DNA from: Lachnospiraceae bacterium UBA1712
GTDB lineage: Bacteria > Bacillota > Clostridia > Lachnospirales > Lachnospiraceae
Assembly: GCA_002317175.1 (NCBI GenBank)
Contig: DCJA01000034.1
Coordinates: 1 to 27,982 of the forward strand
DNA: 27,982 bases
Direction: 5' to 3'
Positions 1-7,444 of this stretch are shown in pieces. The notes under the pieces are model-generated. The model worked only from the letters and a program-made list of their open reading frames with translations. It made no database searches and was not told where the DNA came from. The stretch's first letter is position 1. The number at the start of each line of letters is the position of its first letter. The translations under genes and the position numbers were made by a program.

Positions 1-413
1 TGTGTCTTTCTGTGTGTTGAGAAGAACTCACTGATTTCTGGATCTACTGTGTATCCATTATCAGCACATGCCTTCTCTGCCATTCTGATACCGCCGTATG
101 GCTGCATCGAACGCTTGAAAGGCTTATCTGTCTGGAAACCTACGATTGTTTCCTTAGACTTATCTAAGTAACCAGGTCCATGAGAAGTGATTGTTGAAAC
201 AACCTTTGTGTCCATATCAAGAACACCGCCTGCTTCTCTTTCTGCCTTCTGTAATCCAAGTACCTGCTCCCATAAATCCTTTGTGTTCTGAGTAGCATCT
301 GCTAAGAAGCTGTCATCTCCATCATATGGAGTATAGTTCTTCTGGATGAAATCACGTACGTTAATTTCGTCCTGCCATTTGCCACCTACAAAATCTGTCC
401 ATTCTGGTCTCAT
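1..413 (-). CDS. pflB: Pyruvate formate-lyase (formate acetyltransferase), N-terminal part
   Basis: Partial: the gene runs off the left edge, leaving about 137 N-terminal residues. PFL is a cytoplasmic glycyl-radical enzyme that splits pyruvate with CoA into acetyl-CoA and formate during anaerobic fermentation. The translation starts MRPEWTDFVGGKWQDEINVR and contains ITSHGPGYLDK and VGFQTDKPFKR, all characteristic of the PFL N-terminal domain. The catalytic cysteines and the glycyl-radical site lie outside the window. The start at 413 is supported by an AGGAGG site at 423-429. A sigma-A-like promoter lies at 475-503 and a redox-type inverted repeat at 581-617. Family assignment is secure; function is from family knowledge. 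Confidence 0.95.
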   Translation of the reverse strand, partial: MRPEWTDFVGGKWQDEINVRDFIQKNYTPYDGDDSFLADATQNTKDLWEQVLGLQKAEREAGGVLDMDTKVVSTITSHGPGYLDKSKETIVGFQTDKPFKRSMQPYGGIRMAEKACADNGYTVDPEISEFFSTHRKT

Positions 414-474
414 TTTGCTAATGCCTCCTATTTGAATAAAAATATTTAAAAGTACCTAACTTTTTCTAATGCTA

Positions 475-503
475 ATTATAAGTGCTCGCTTGCTCTAAAA
501 CAA
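475..503 (-). promoter_or_regulatory. Sigma-A-type promoter for pflB
   Basis: On the minus strand TTGTTT (503-498) and TATAAT (480-475) are separated by exactly 17 nt. The predicted start lies about 50 nt upstream of the pflB start codon. The -10 is perfect, the -35 is weak. Confidence 0.6.
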
Positions 504-580
504 GGTATATCTTTGTTCTTTTTTGCATACATTACAGTAGTTTTTGAGCATTTAAATCTCTGTCTGCGCCACTCTGTATC

Positions 581-617
581 ATATATTGTGTGCTCAGGCA
601 CAAGGGACACAATATAT
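581..617. promoter_or_regulatory. Inverted repeat, candidate redox-regulator (Rex-like) operator
   Basis: An 11-bp perfect inverted repeat, ATATATTGTGT (581-591) and ACACAATATAT (607-617), surrounds a tighter site TTGTGTGCTCAGGCACAA (586-603). The inner site has the TTGTG-N8-CACAA, 18-bp layout of Rex operators. It sits between the divergent pflB promoter and the DUF1858 gene, both plausible targets of an NADH/NAD+ sensor. Assignment to Rex is inference from geometry; an FNR/CRP-type regulator is an alternative. Confidence 0.4.
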
Positions 618-633
618 TTTATAATTTCTTTAT

Positions 634-662
634 TTGATAATATTTATGAAATGTGTTAATAA
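634..662 (+). promoter_or_regulatory. Possible promoter for the DUF1858 gene
   Basis: TTGATA (634-639) and TAATAA (657-662) lie 17 nt apart, about 45 nt before the start codon at 706. The region is very AT-rich, so chance matches are likely. Confidence 0.35.
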
Positions 663-705
663 TATGTACAGATAATTAATTATTGACTAATGGAGGATTT
701 ATATC

Positions 706-897
706 ATGACTGGTATTACTAAAGATATGACAATCGGCGAAATCTTAAGAACAGCTCCACAGGTTGCTCCAGTGCTTATGGAATCAGGTATGCACTGTCT
801 TGGATGTCCATCAGCTCAGGGCGAGAGTCTTGCTGATGCAGCTATGGTTCATGGCATGGATATCGAAGAGCTTATGGCAAAAATCGAAGCATTATAA
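706..897 (+). CDS. DUF1858 / hybrid-cluster-associated redox disulfide protein
   Basis: 63-aa cytoplasmic protein matching the small DUF1858 family, whose members often stand alone or are found near hybrid-cluster and nitrogen/redox proteins. Motifs seen are the N-terminal ITKDMTIGEIL, then APVLMESGMHCLGCP with the family's CxxC (Cys31 and Cys34), then a C-terminal helix. The CxxC is thought to act as a redox disulfide or metal/cluster site; the biochemical role is not settled. The start is supported by GGAGG at 692-696. The gene stands alone between a redox-type operator and a strong bidirectional terminator, which fits redox-linked single-gene control (inference). Confidence 0.85.
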   Translation: MTGITKDMTIGEILRTAPQVAPVLMESGMHCLGCPSAQGESLADAAMVHGMDIEELMAKIEAL

Positions 898-929
898 GAT
901 TCACTGTATTTAAATAATATTTTAGTTGC

Positions 930-959
930 AAAAAGGAACTGGTTAACCAGTTCCTTTTT
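930..959. terminator. Bidirectional intrinsic terminator between the DUF1858 gene and mecA
   Basis: Perfect palindrome with 15-nt arms centred on GGTTAACC (941-948), with an A-tract on one side and T-tract on the other. It serves the two convergent genes. Confidence 0.85.
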
Positions 960-977
960 TGTTTTCTTCAAATTACC

Positions 978-1736
978 TTACATTATTTTCGCAAGAGACT
1001 GAATTGCATTTTCTTCGATTACACTCTCATAATGCTCTTTAAAGAAGAATTCGCTGGATGGCAACATACGCTCAAGTTTGCCATACTCAGAAAGAATATT
1101 ACATGCTTTGTTAAAGTTCTCCGTAGAATCATTAATCTTGTTAATAACAAGCATATATCTTCCAGTCTTCAGATCTTTATATAAAGAGTTCTTATCATTG
1201 TAGGTATCTTTAAGAATCACACTAGGCTTAATTACATCAGTCATAGAGCTGAACGAAAAAATCTTTGCCGCATAAGCCAGTTCTTTCTCTTCCTCAGCAG
1301 CTTCCTCTTTAGGAGCTTCCGCCTTGGCAATAAGATTATTGGCTTCTTTCTTAATCTTCTTAAACAGATCAAGTACCTCTTCGCTTGAACGCATAATTGC
1401 TTCATCTGCTTCAGAATCAGATAGCTCTTCATTGCTATTCTCTTCTGAATCAGGCGCAAAACGTGAGAAACGAGTATCTAGTTCCTCTGGGTCCTCAACC
1501 TTGGTAATAATCAAAACAATGCACTCCGCATTAAGTGGAATCGCCTCTATCATCAAAGGAATATTATCTGCTTCGAAACCAAACTTTAGTGCTGCCTGCT
1601 GCATCATATCTCTAAACAGGCTCTTTGCCTTTTCTGTACCATATGCAATTTCACTAAGCTTAAGTTCTCTGTCTGCCAGATCTGCTTTTGTAAGCGTGCA
1701 GCGTATCTGGTTATCATTAACTTTTTCTATTTTCAT
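978..1736 (-). CDS. mecA: Adaptor protein MecA
   Basis: 252 aa, usual MecA length. MecA is a cytoplasmic adaptor that delivers substrates (ComK in Bacillus, others elsewhere) to the ClpC-ClpP protease. The N-terminal domain is typical: MKIEKVNDNQIRCTLTKADL, then SLFRDMMQQAALKFGF and PLMIEAIPLNAECIVLIITKVEDPEELDTRF split across residues about 40-90. An acidic, low-complexity linker (about 95-155, rich in E, A and K) joins it to the C-terminal ClpC-binding domain (about 158-252). The start at 1736 is supported by GGAGGG just upstream. Monocistronic: own promoter at 1811-1838 and terminator at 930-959. Substrates here are unknown. Confidence 0.93.
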   Translation of the reverse strand: MKIEKVNDNQIRCTLTKADLADRELKLSEIAYGTEKAKSLFRDMMQQAALKFGFEADNIPLMIEAIPLNAECIVLIITKVEDPEELDTRFSRFAPDSEENSNEELSDSEADEAIMRSSEEVLDLFKKIKKEANNLIAKAEAPKEEAAEEEKELAYAAKIFSFSSMTDVIKPSVILKDTYNDKNSLYKDLKTGRYMLVINKINDSTENFNKACNILSEYGKLERMLPSSEFFFKEHYESVIEENAIQSLAKIM

Positions 1737-1810
1737 AGGCTTCCCTCCTTCAATGATTCTATATTATATATCGGAGATTCCCTCTAAATATCCACCTTTT
1801 TTGTATCTGT

Positions 1811-1838
1811 ATTTTATCAAAACTCTATTATATGTCAA
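1811..1838 (-). promoter_or_regulatory. Promoter for mecA
   Basis: Minus-strand TTGACA (1838-1833) and TAAAAT (1816-1811) with a 16-nt spacer, about 75 nt upstream of the mecA start codon. Confidence 0.6.
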
Positions 1839-1900
1839 TAGTTCACACCTTTAGTAAGGTCATATTTAATAAAAATATAATAAATGCTTTAACATAATTA

Positions 1901-1929
1901 TTGTTATTTTTTTAACTTTGTATTAGAAT
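1901..1929 (+). promoter_or_regulatory. Possible promoter for the ferredoxin gene
   Basis: TTGTTA (1901-1906) and TAGAAT (1924-1929) with a 17-nt spacer. A short hairpin, TGCTGG-AAGA-CCAGCA (1935-1950), would lie at the 5' end of the transcript. Both are in AT-rich sequence, so support is modest. Confidence 0.35.
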
Positions 1930-1985
1930 AATCTTGCTGGAAGACCAGCACTTAATGTGTATTATATTTAAGGAGGATAATTATT

Positions 1986-2156
1986 ATGGCATATTGTATA
2001 GGTGATTCTTGCATCAGTTGTGGTTCTTGTGAAGGACAGTGTCCAGTAGGCGCTATCAGCGCAGGCGACGGAAAGTTCGTTATCGACGAAGCTACATGTA
2101 TCGATTGTGGTTCATGTGCAGGACAGTGCCCAGTAAGCGCCATCGCAGAGGCATAA
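1986..2156 (+). CDS. Small 2[4Fe-4S] ferredoxin
   Basis: 56-aa clostridial-type ferredoxin, a cytoplasmic low-potential electron carrier used for example with pyruvate:ferredoxin oxidoreductase or Rnf. Two cluster motifs are visible: Cys9-x2-Cys12-x2-Cys15-x3-Cys19-Pro and Cys38-x2-Cys41-x2-Cys44-x3-Cys48-Pro. The halves are an internal duplication (CGSCEGQCPVGAI and CGSCAGQCPVSAI). The length is normal for the family. The start is set by AAGGAGG at 1970-1976. Monocistronic, followed by a strong terminator. The specific redox partner cannot be told from the sequence. Confidence 0.95.
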   Translation: MAYCIGDSCISCGSCEGQCPVGAISAGDGKFVIDEATCIDCGSCAGQCPVSAIAEA

Positions 2157-2181
2157 TCAAAACAATCTTTTTTAAGATACT

Positions 2182-2207
2182 AAAAGCTCCGGATATCCGG
2201 AGCTTTT
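2182..2207. terminator. Bidirectional terminator between the ferredoxin gene and dnaB
   Basis: Perfect palindrome built on GCTCCGGATATCCGGAGC with flanking A and T runs. It serves the convergent ferredoxin (plus) and dnaB (minus) transcripts. Confidence 0.85.
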
Positions 2208-2220
2208 TTATTGCTGTTTT

Positions 2221-3573
2221 CTATTCAGCCTGATCGTGTTTTTTCTTCTCAAGATTTCTAAACATCGTATACTGTGGTAACCATGCAAGTTCAACTGTTC
2301 CTACTGGGCCATTTCGCTGTTTACCAATAATAATTTCTGAAATATTCTTTCTATCTGTATCCCTGTTGTAATAATCTTCTCTATATATGAACATTACAAC
2401 ATCTGCGTCCTGCTCAATAGCTCCTGACTCACGAAGGTCAGACATCATCGGTCTATGATCGGGTCTCTGCTCTACTGCTCGACTCAGCTGACTAAGTGCC
2501 AGTACTGGAACATTAAGCTCTCTCGCCAATCCCTTTAAGGATCTAGAAATCTCTGAGATTTCCTGCTGACGTGAATCGGATTTACCATTACCGCTCATCA
2601 ACTGTAAATAGTCTATGATAATAACATCCAATGGATGATCCATCTTGTATTTTCTACATTTGCTCCTCAGTTCACCAATGGAAATACCTGGTGTATCATC
2701 AATAATAAGATTTGATGCTCCAATTGTTCCTGCAGCTTTTACAAGTTCTTCCCATTCATGATCATCAAGCTTACCATTTCTCAGATGCTGAGCATCTACC
2801 CTCGATTCAAGTGAGAAGATACGATTAACCAACTGCTCCTTACTCATTTCCAGCGAAAATATTGCAACTCCCTTATTCTCTTTGAAAGCCATATTCTGTG
2901 CCAGATTAAGTACAAAAGCTGTTTTTCCCATTGAGGGTCTGGCGGCAATAAGCACAAGATCCGATGGATGCATTCCGCTTGTCATATAATCCAGGTCAGA
3001 AAAACCTGTAGGAATGCCCGTTACTGTTCCCTTGGACATGTATGCTGCCTGCACCTTATCAAGTGCATTTACTACAACCTGTCTAATTGGAACAAGGTCT
3101 CCGGTATTTCTTTTCTGAACAAGTTCAAATACCTTCTTTTCAGTAGTATCAAGGATGTTTTCCATTGTATCCTTGCCATCATAGCAGGTATTCTCGATTT
3201 CTCCTGTAAGCTTTATTAATTTTCTAAGTGTTGCCTTTTCAGCAACAATCCCCGCATAATATCTGATATTCGCAGACGTAGGTACATTGGTAACTATATT
3301 TCCAATGAACTCAAGACTGCTCACCTCTGGTGGAACATCCTTTTCCTTCAGTCTGTTCTGCAATGTAACCAGATCAACCGGCTGTCCTTCATTGTAAAGT
3401 TCAACCATAGCATCAAAGATAATGCCAAGCTGTCTGTTATAAAAATCATCCGCTGTTACAATTTCTGACGCAATTGCTATACCATCTCTGTCAATTATCA
3501 TTGAACCAATTACAGACTGTTCTGCCTCTATGCTGTTGGGTAAAGTTCTTCGTAATATTGATTCTTCTGCCAT
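2221..3573 (-). CDS. dnaB: Replicative DNA helicase DnaB
   Basis: 450 aa, normal for DnaB/DnaC of Firmicutes. It is the hexameric 5'-3' helicase that unwinds the replication fork and recruits DnaG primase. The N-terminal domain begins around LPNSIEAEQSVIGSMI; the RecA-like C-terminal domain has Walker A ARPSMGKTAF (about residues 207-216), FSLEMSKEQL (motif H1a region), Walker B VIIIDYLQLM (about 314-323) and the LKGLARELNVPVLALSQLSR and RPMMSDLRESGAIEQDADVV signatures. It is the last gene of gdpP-rplI-dnaB, 24 nt after rplI, and has only a weak Shine-Dalgarno, so expression probably relies on the operon transcript. No intein was seen. Confidence 0.97.
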   Translation of the reverse strand: MAEESILRRTLPNSIEAEQSVIGSMIIDRDGIAIASEIVTADDFYNRQLGIIFDAMVELYNEGQPVDLVTLQNRLKEKDVPPEVSSLEFIGNIVTNVPTSANIRYYAGIVAEKATLRKLIKLTGEIENTCYDGKDTMENILDTTEKKVFELVQKRNTGDLVPIRQVVVNALDKVQAAYMSKGTVTGIPTGFSDLDYMTSGMHPSDLVLIAARPSMGKTAFVLNLAQNMAFKENKGVAIFSLEMSKEQLVNRIFSLESRVDAQHLRNGKLDDHEWEELVKAAGTIGASNLIIDDTPGISIGELRSKCRKYKMDHPLDVIIIDYLQLMSGNGKSDSRQQEISEISRSLKGLARELNVPVLALSQLSRAVEQRPDHRPMMSDLRESGAIEQDADVVMFIYREDYYNRDTDRKNISEIIIGKQRNGPVGTVELAWLPQYTMFRNLEKKKHDQAE

Positions 3574-3597
3574 ATATGACGTCTCGCTCTGTCCTAA

Positions 3598-4047
3598 TTA
3601 GTTCTGTTCTTTTACCTTTACCTTCAGTGAACCTGTTACCTGTGGATGAAGCTTTACCTTAACATCATACACACCAAAGTTTCTGATAGGCTCAGCCAAC
3701 TGTATTTTTTTCTTTTCTATTTCTACTCCACACTGTGCCTTGAAAGCCTGTGCAATTTCCTTGCTTGATACTGACCCAAATGTCTTTCCACCTTCTCCAG
3801 CTTTGATAGAGACGATAATCTCCTTGTTCTCAAGTTCTTTGGCAAATGCCTGAGCAGCTTCCAGCTGTTCCTTAGCTATCTTTGCGTCATTACTCTTCTG
3901 AAGCTTCAAATCATTCATATTTGCTGCATTTGCCTCAATGCCAAGTTTCTTCTTAAGTATGCAGTTTCTTGCATAGCCTTCATTTACTTCTACTATTTCA
4001 CCTTTTTTTCCAAGGCTTTTAACGTCCTCAAGTAATATAATCTTCAT
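3598..4047 (-). CDS. rplI: 50S ribosomal protein L9
   Basis: 149 aa, the standard bL9 length. It begins MKIILLEDVKSLGKKGEIVEV and has the N-terminal domain signature followed by NEGYARNCILKKKL, a long central helix, and the C-terminal domain (GKTFGSVSSKEIAQAF). It binds 23S rRNA near the base of the L1 stalk and helps frame maintenance. The start at 4047 is chosen because GGAGAT lies 8 nt upstream and the N-terminus matches the family; an upstream in-frame ATG at 4077 lies inside gdpP and would add 10 non-conserved residues. The Shine-Dalgarno sits in the last codons of gdpP and the genes are 1 nt apart, so translational coupling is likely. Confidence 0.96.
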   Translation of the reverse strand: MKIILLEDVKSLGKKGEIVEVNEGYARNCILKKKLGIEANAANMNDLKLQKSNDAKIAKEQLEAAQAFAKELENKEIIVSIKAGEGGKTFGSVSSKEIAQAFKAQCGVEIEKKKIQLAEPIRNFGVYDVKVKLHPQVTGSLKVKVKEQN

Positions 4048-4048
4048 A

Positions 4049-6109
4049 TTAAATATCTCCTTCATCCAGCATTTCATCCAGTGTATTCTTCAACTGGTCA
4101 ATAGCTTCCTCTACAGATACACCTTCAAGCTGGCTTCCTGCCATATTCATGTGGCCTCCGCCACCCATTCTTTCCATAATAATCTGCACATTAACCTCAT
4201 CAATGGATCTGGCACTAATAAAAACCTTATCCTGATAAGGAGTCAGTACAAAACTTCCTTTGATGCCCTTAATATTAAGCATCTCATTGGCCGCCTGTGC
4301 GCCAATCTCTGTCGGGCTTTGAACACCTGGCATAGGGTTGCATGTTGATATCGCAAATGAGCCTCTATGAATAATTGCATGGCTCACGGTATCCGCTTTC
4401 ATCTTATAGCACTCAGCATCATCTCTGAATAACTTTCTAACGCGGGAAACATCTGCGCCAGCTCTTCTAAGGTAAGCGGCAGCTTCAAATGTACGAACGC
4501 CTGTCTTTGTCATGAAGTTATTAGTATCTATCATCATTCCCGAATACATGCAGTCTGCTTCTTCTGCCTTCAGCTTTATACCTTCAGAAATATACTGCAG
4601 TATCTCTGTAACCATTTCACATGCTGAACTTGCATACGCTTCAACATACGAAAGTGTCGCATTTTCAATAGTCTCTGTTCCCTGTCTGTGGTGATCCAGT
4701 ACTACTATGGATTTACACATCTTAAGAAGTTCAGGACACTCTGTTATGCTTGGCTTATTGACATCCACAACTACAAGAACTGCACCTGCACCTGCAAGGT
4801 TTACAGCCTGTTCACTGGTTACCAGCATGTCTTCTTCAAAATCATCCAGTCCGGCATAAAGATCTCTCATAGGCTGAACCGAAGAAGTCACATCATTCAA
4901 TACAATGTGCGCACGCCTATCCAGAGTCTTGGCTATCCTGGCAATACCAACAGAAGCTCCAAAACTGTCCACATCTCCCATCCTGTGTCCCATAATAAGA
5001 ACACGTTCTTTGCTGGAAATAATCTCATGAAGGGCATGTGCTTTTACTCTGGCCTTAACACGAGTATTCTTCTCTATCTGCTGACTCTTTCCACCATAAT
5101 AAGTAATCTGCTCAGCAGTCTTAACAACAACCTGATCTCCACCTCTACCCAGAGCAAGGTCAATGGCAGTTCTTGCAAATTCGTAATTCTGAGAATAAGT
5201 AAGTCCATCCAAACCAACGCCCATACTGATAGTAACAGCCATATCGTTGCCAATATTAACCGTCTTAACCTCTTCCAGAATATCAAATTTGGCTTCCTGA
5301 AGCTGCTTTACAGATTTCTTTCTTAAGATGATAAGGAATTTATCTTTCTCTATCTTCTTAGAAATACCATCCAGTGCAGATATATATTTATTAATTTTTC
5401 TATCAATCAAAGCTGTAAGAAGTGATCTTCTTACCTCTTCAACACTTTCCAAGGCCTCATCATAATTATCAAGGTATAAAAGTGCCACTGCCAGCGACTG
5501 GTCATCATTCTCACGCAAAGCGATTCTAAGTGCTGTTTCATCAAAGAAATACACCGCAACCATAAAGCCGCCATAATCCTCAGCATCCAGAAGTTCGCTG
5601 TGGCTAGCCAGTCCTTCAAGCGAAATCCTTCTACACTTAGCATTAAATTCTCTACCTTCATATTCAACATGAATGGCATTTTTCTCGCCTTCATTAAGCA
5701 ATTTATCAATTGTCAGTTCTGAAAAAACAGAAGACAGAGACTTATTGATTCCCAACTTTTTATGAGAAAGCTCATCAAACTCCCTGTTACTCCAAATGAT
5801 CTTTCCAGTATCATCCAACAACACATATGGAAGCTCCATCTCTCTAAGTAATTTACTCTGGATTTGTCCATATTCAGTAGCGAAGCTTACAAGATCATTA
5901 ATAACCACACTACTTTTGGTTACATATAAAATGAGAAATACAACAAAAGTAATTAGTGCAGCTGCTCCAGTTAGTATTCCTGCGTATTCAGGAAATACTG
6001 CAACGCATATGGCAACTGCAGCCAGAAGAATTGTTATATATAAAATTGCATACAAGTATGTGCGAAGTGCACCTTTTATTTTAATTTTAGCCTTCATCGA
6101 TTTCTTCAT
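4049..6109 (-). CDS. gdpP: Cyclic-di-AMP phosphodiesterase GdpP (YybT type)
   Basis: 686 aa membrane protein, close to the usual 655-690. Order: two N-terminal membrane helices (about 12-60), a PAS-like domain (about 85-150, LLDDTGKIIWSNREFDEL), a degenerate GGDEF domain (about 190-320, no intact GG[DE]EF), and a DHH-DHHA1 module. The DHH part shows MGHRMGDVDSFGASVG, VVVDVNKPS and LDHHRQG; DHHA1 has the glycine-rich RMGGGGHMNMAGSQLEG. Family members hydrolyse c-di-AMP to pApA and affect wall, potassium and osmotic homeostasis. Two in-frame starts are possible (6109 and 6097); neither has a strong Shine-Dalgarno. It leads gdpP-rplI-dnaB, just after the rpsR terminator. Confidence 0.95.
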   Translation of the reverse strand: MKKSMKAKIKIKGALRTYLYAILYITILLAAVAICVAVFPEYAGILTGAAALITFVVFLILYVTKSSVVINDLVSFATEYGQIQSKLLREMELPYVLLDDTGKIIWSNREFDELSHKKLGINKSLSSVFSELTIDKLLNEGEKNAIHVEYEGREFNAKCRRISLEGLASHSELLDAEDYGGFMVAVYFFDETALRIALRENDDQSLAVALLYLDNYDEALESVEEVRRSLLTALIDRKINKYISALDGISKKIEKDKFLIILRKKSVKQLQEAKFDILEEVKTVNIGNDMAVTISMGVGLDGLTYSQNYEFARTAIDLALGRGGDQVVVKTAEQITYYGGKSQQIEKNTRVKARVKAHALHEIISSKERVLIMGHRMGDVDSFGASVGIARIAKTLDRRAHIVLNDVTSSVQPMRDLYAGLDDFEEDMLVTSEQAVNLAGAGAVLVVVDVNKPSITECPELLKMCKSIVVLDHHRQGTETIENATLSYVEAYASSACEMVTEILQYISEGIKLKAEEADCMYSGMMIDTNNFMTKTGVRTFEAAAYLRRAGADVSRVRKLFRDDAECYKMKADTVSHAIIHRGSFAISTCNPMPGVQSPTEIGAQAANEMLNIKGIKGSFVLTPYQDKVFISARSIDEVNVQIIMERMGGGGHMNMAGSQLEGVSVEEAIDQLKNTLDEMLDEGDI

Positions 6110-6195
6110 CCCATATACAAACTACTTTGTCTGTCTAAAGCATATACAAATCAATAATATCACTTTTGCGGTATTTTTACTATCTTTTGTGGCAC

Positions 6196-6225
6196 AAAAA
6201 AACCAGCCGATAAACGACTGGTTTT
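6196..6225 (-). terminator. Terminator of the rpsF-ssb-rpsR operon
   Basis: On the minus strand an 11-bp stem (one G-U pair), AAAACCAGTCG and CGGCTGGTTTT, is followed by a T-run. It lies just after the rpsR stop and separates this operon from gdpP. Confidence 0.85.
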
Positions 6226-6235
6226 ATTATACATT

Positions 6236-6499
6236 TTATTCTGCTGTATATGGCATAAGAGCTACGTGACGTGCTCTCTTGATAGCTACTGTAAGAGCTC
6301 TCTGATGCTTTGCACAGTTTCCTGTGATTCTTCTTGGAAGAATCTTACCACGCTCAGATACGTATCTCTTTAACTTAGCTGTATCCTTGTAATCAATTGC
6401 GCTATCCTTACCACAGAATACGCAAACTTTCTTTCTTCTACGCATACCGCCTGGTCTTCTCTTTGGACCATCGCCGCGCTCTGTCTTATTAAAAGCCAT
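6236..6499 (-). CDS. rpsR: 30S ribosomal protein S18
   Basis: 87 aa. bS18 binds 16S rRNA in the platform together with S6. The conserved core KLKRYVSERGKILPRRITGN then AKHQRALTVAIKRARHVALMPY is present. The N-terminal region VCVFCGK and the later GNCAKHQ provide Cys/His ligands of the zinc-binding (C+) form of S18. It is the third gene of rpsF-ssb-rpsR, 29 nt after ssb, and is followed by a strong terminator. Confidence 0.97.
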   Translation of the reverse strand: MAFNKTERGDGPKRRPGGMRRRKKVCVFCGKDSAIDYKDTAKLKRYVSERGKILPRRITGNCAKHQRALTVAIKRARHVALMPYTAE

Positions 6500-6528
6500 T
6501 GTAGTGCCTCCTATCTAAAATAAAAACC

Positions 6529-6981
6529 TTAGTTAAATGGCAAATCCTCATCTATTCCATCTGGAATATTCATAAAACCGCCATCATTTGAAGCAGGTGC
6601 CTGGCTCTGAATTGGAGCAGTGAATCCTGATCCAGCATTAGCTGATCCTTCACCTTTACTCTCAACAAATTCAGCCTCATCTACAACAACATCTGTTGTG
6701 TAAACTCTTGCACCATCCTTGTTGGTATAACTACCAGTCTGAATGTGTCCATAGACGCCGATACGATTACCTTTTGTAAAATACTTCTCAATAAATTCTG
6801 CAGTTCTGCCAAAAGCAACACAACTGATAAAATCTGCTGTCTGTCCATCCTGGCTATTGTTTGATCTGCCTCTACGATCAACAGCAAGCGAAAATCTTGC
6901 AATTGCCATAGATGTATCATTCTGCGAATATCTTACTTCTGGGTCTCTAGCTAAACGTCCAATAAGAACAACTTTATTCAT
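6529..6981 (-). CDS. ssb: Single-stranded DNA-binding protein
   Basis: 150 aa. SSB protects single-stranded DNA and recruits repair and replication partners through its acidic tail. The OB-fold (about 1-108) opens MNKVVLIGRLARDPEVRYSQ and includes FISCVAFGRTAEFIEKYFTKG. A flexible Gly/Ser/Gln-rich linker (about 112-138) leads to the tail ending DEDLPFN; the usual tip ends in Phe, so the extra terminal Asn is a small oddity. It lies between rpsF and rpsR, the standard Firmicutes operon, 12 nt after rpsF. Confidence 0.96.
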   Translation of the reverse strand: MNKVVLIGRLARDPEVRYSQNDTSMAIARFSLAVDRRGRSNNSQDGQTADFISCVAFGRTAEFIEKYFTKGNRIGVYGHIQTGSYTNKDGARVYTTDVVVDEAEFVESKGEGSANAGSGFTAPIQSQAPASNDGGFMNIPDGIDEDLPFN

Positions 6982-6993
6982 ACGATTTCTCCT

Positions 6994-7284
6994 TTATGCC
7001 TCGTCTTGTCTAACGCATAAGAATCTGATAACGTTGTCCATAATACGAAGACGGCTCTCAATTTCTGCTGGAGCTGTAGCTTCTGCCTCGAACTGAATGA
7101 AGTAATAGAATCCTTCATGCATCTTCTGAATCTCGTAAGCAAGTCTCTTCTTACCCCATTCATCAACGTTTGAAATCTGGCCACCAAATCTCTCAACATA
7201 GGCTTTAACCTTGTCGATTGTAGCTGTTCTTTCTTCATCTTCGATCTTAGCACTGACAACAACGGCTAATTCATACTTGTTCAT
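6994..7284 (-). CDS. rpsF: 30S ribosomal protein S6
   Basis: 96 aa, full length. bS6 pairs with S18 on the 30S platform. It starts MNKYELAVVVSAKIEDEERT and has the conserved GKKRLAYEIQKMHEGFYYFIQFEA core. Strong Shine-Dalgarno AAAGGAGGT upstream of 7284. First gene of rpsF-ssb-rpsR with a good promoter at 7354-7382. The leader holds a GC-rich hairpin and may be a site of S6:S18 feedback (inference). Confidence 0.97.
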   Translation of the reverse strand: MNKYELAVVVSAKIEDEERTATIDKVKAYVERFGGQISNVDEWGKKRLAYEIQKMHEGFYYFIQFEAEATAPAEIESRLRIMDNVIRFLCVRQDEA

Positions 7285-7309
7285 GCTTGTTACCTCCTTT
7301 TGGACTCTG

Positions 7310-7328
7310 GCTCCGTTTCTCTCGGAGC
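7310..7328 (-). promoter_or_regulatory. Hairpin in the rpsF leader, possible S6:S18 autoregulatory site
   Basis: Perfect 6-bp stem GCTCCG/CGGAGC with a 7-nt loop in the short leader between promoter and Shine-Dalgarno. Autoregulatory S6:S18 leaders with a CCG element are known in many bacteria, and this hairpin carries CCG. I could not verify the full consensus structure. Confidence 0.35.
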
Positions 7329-7353
7329 AAGGAATAATATATCACGAGTGGTT

Positions 7354-7382
7354 ATTGTAGCATGAAGATTAGACAAAATCAA
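7354..7382 (-). promoter_or_regulatory. Promoter of rpsF-ssb-rpsR
   Basis: Minus-strand TTGATT (7382-7377) and TACAAT (7359-7354) with a 17-nt spacer. Transcription would start near 7347, giving a leader of about 60 nt. Confidence 0.75.
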
Positions 7383-7444
7383 GTACTTTATATAATTTGT
7401 TTACCTTTGTTACTTATATATAATATCACACTTTAGTGACCAAT

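Noticed and set aside
1324..1854. A 176-codon plus-strand frame opposite mecA
   Set aside because: Its Ser-rich start mirrors the acidic linker of MecA on the other strand; no ribosome site or domain.
4688..5326. A 212-codon open frame on the plus strand
   Set aside because: Lies wholly antisense to gdpP, has low-complexity Ser/Asn/Thr-rich translation, no ribosome site and no recognisable domain.
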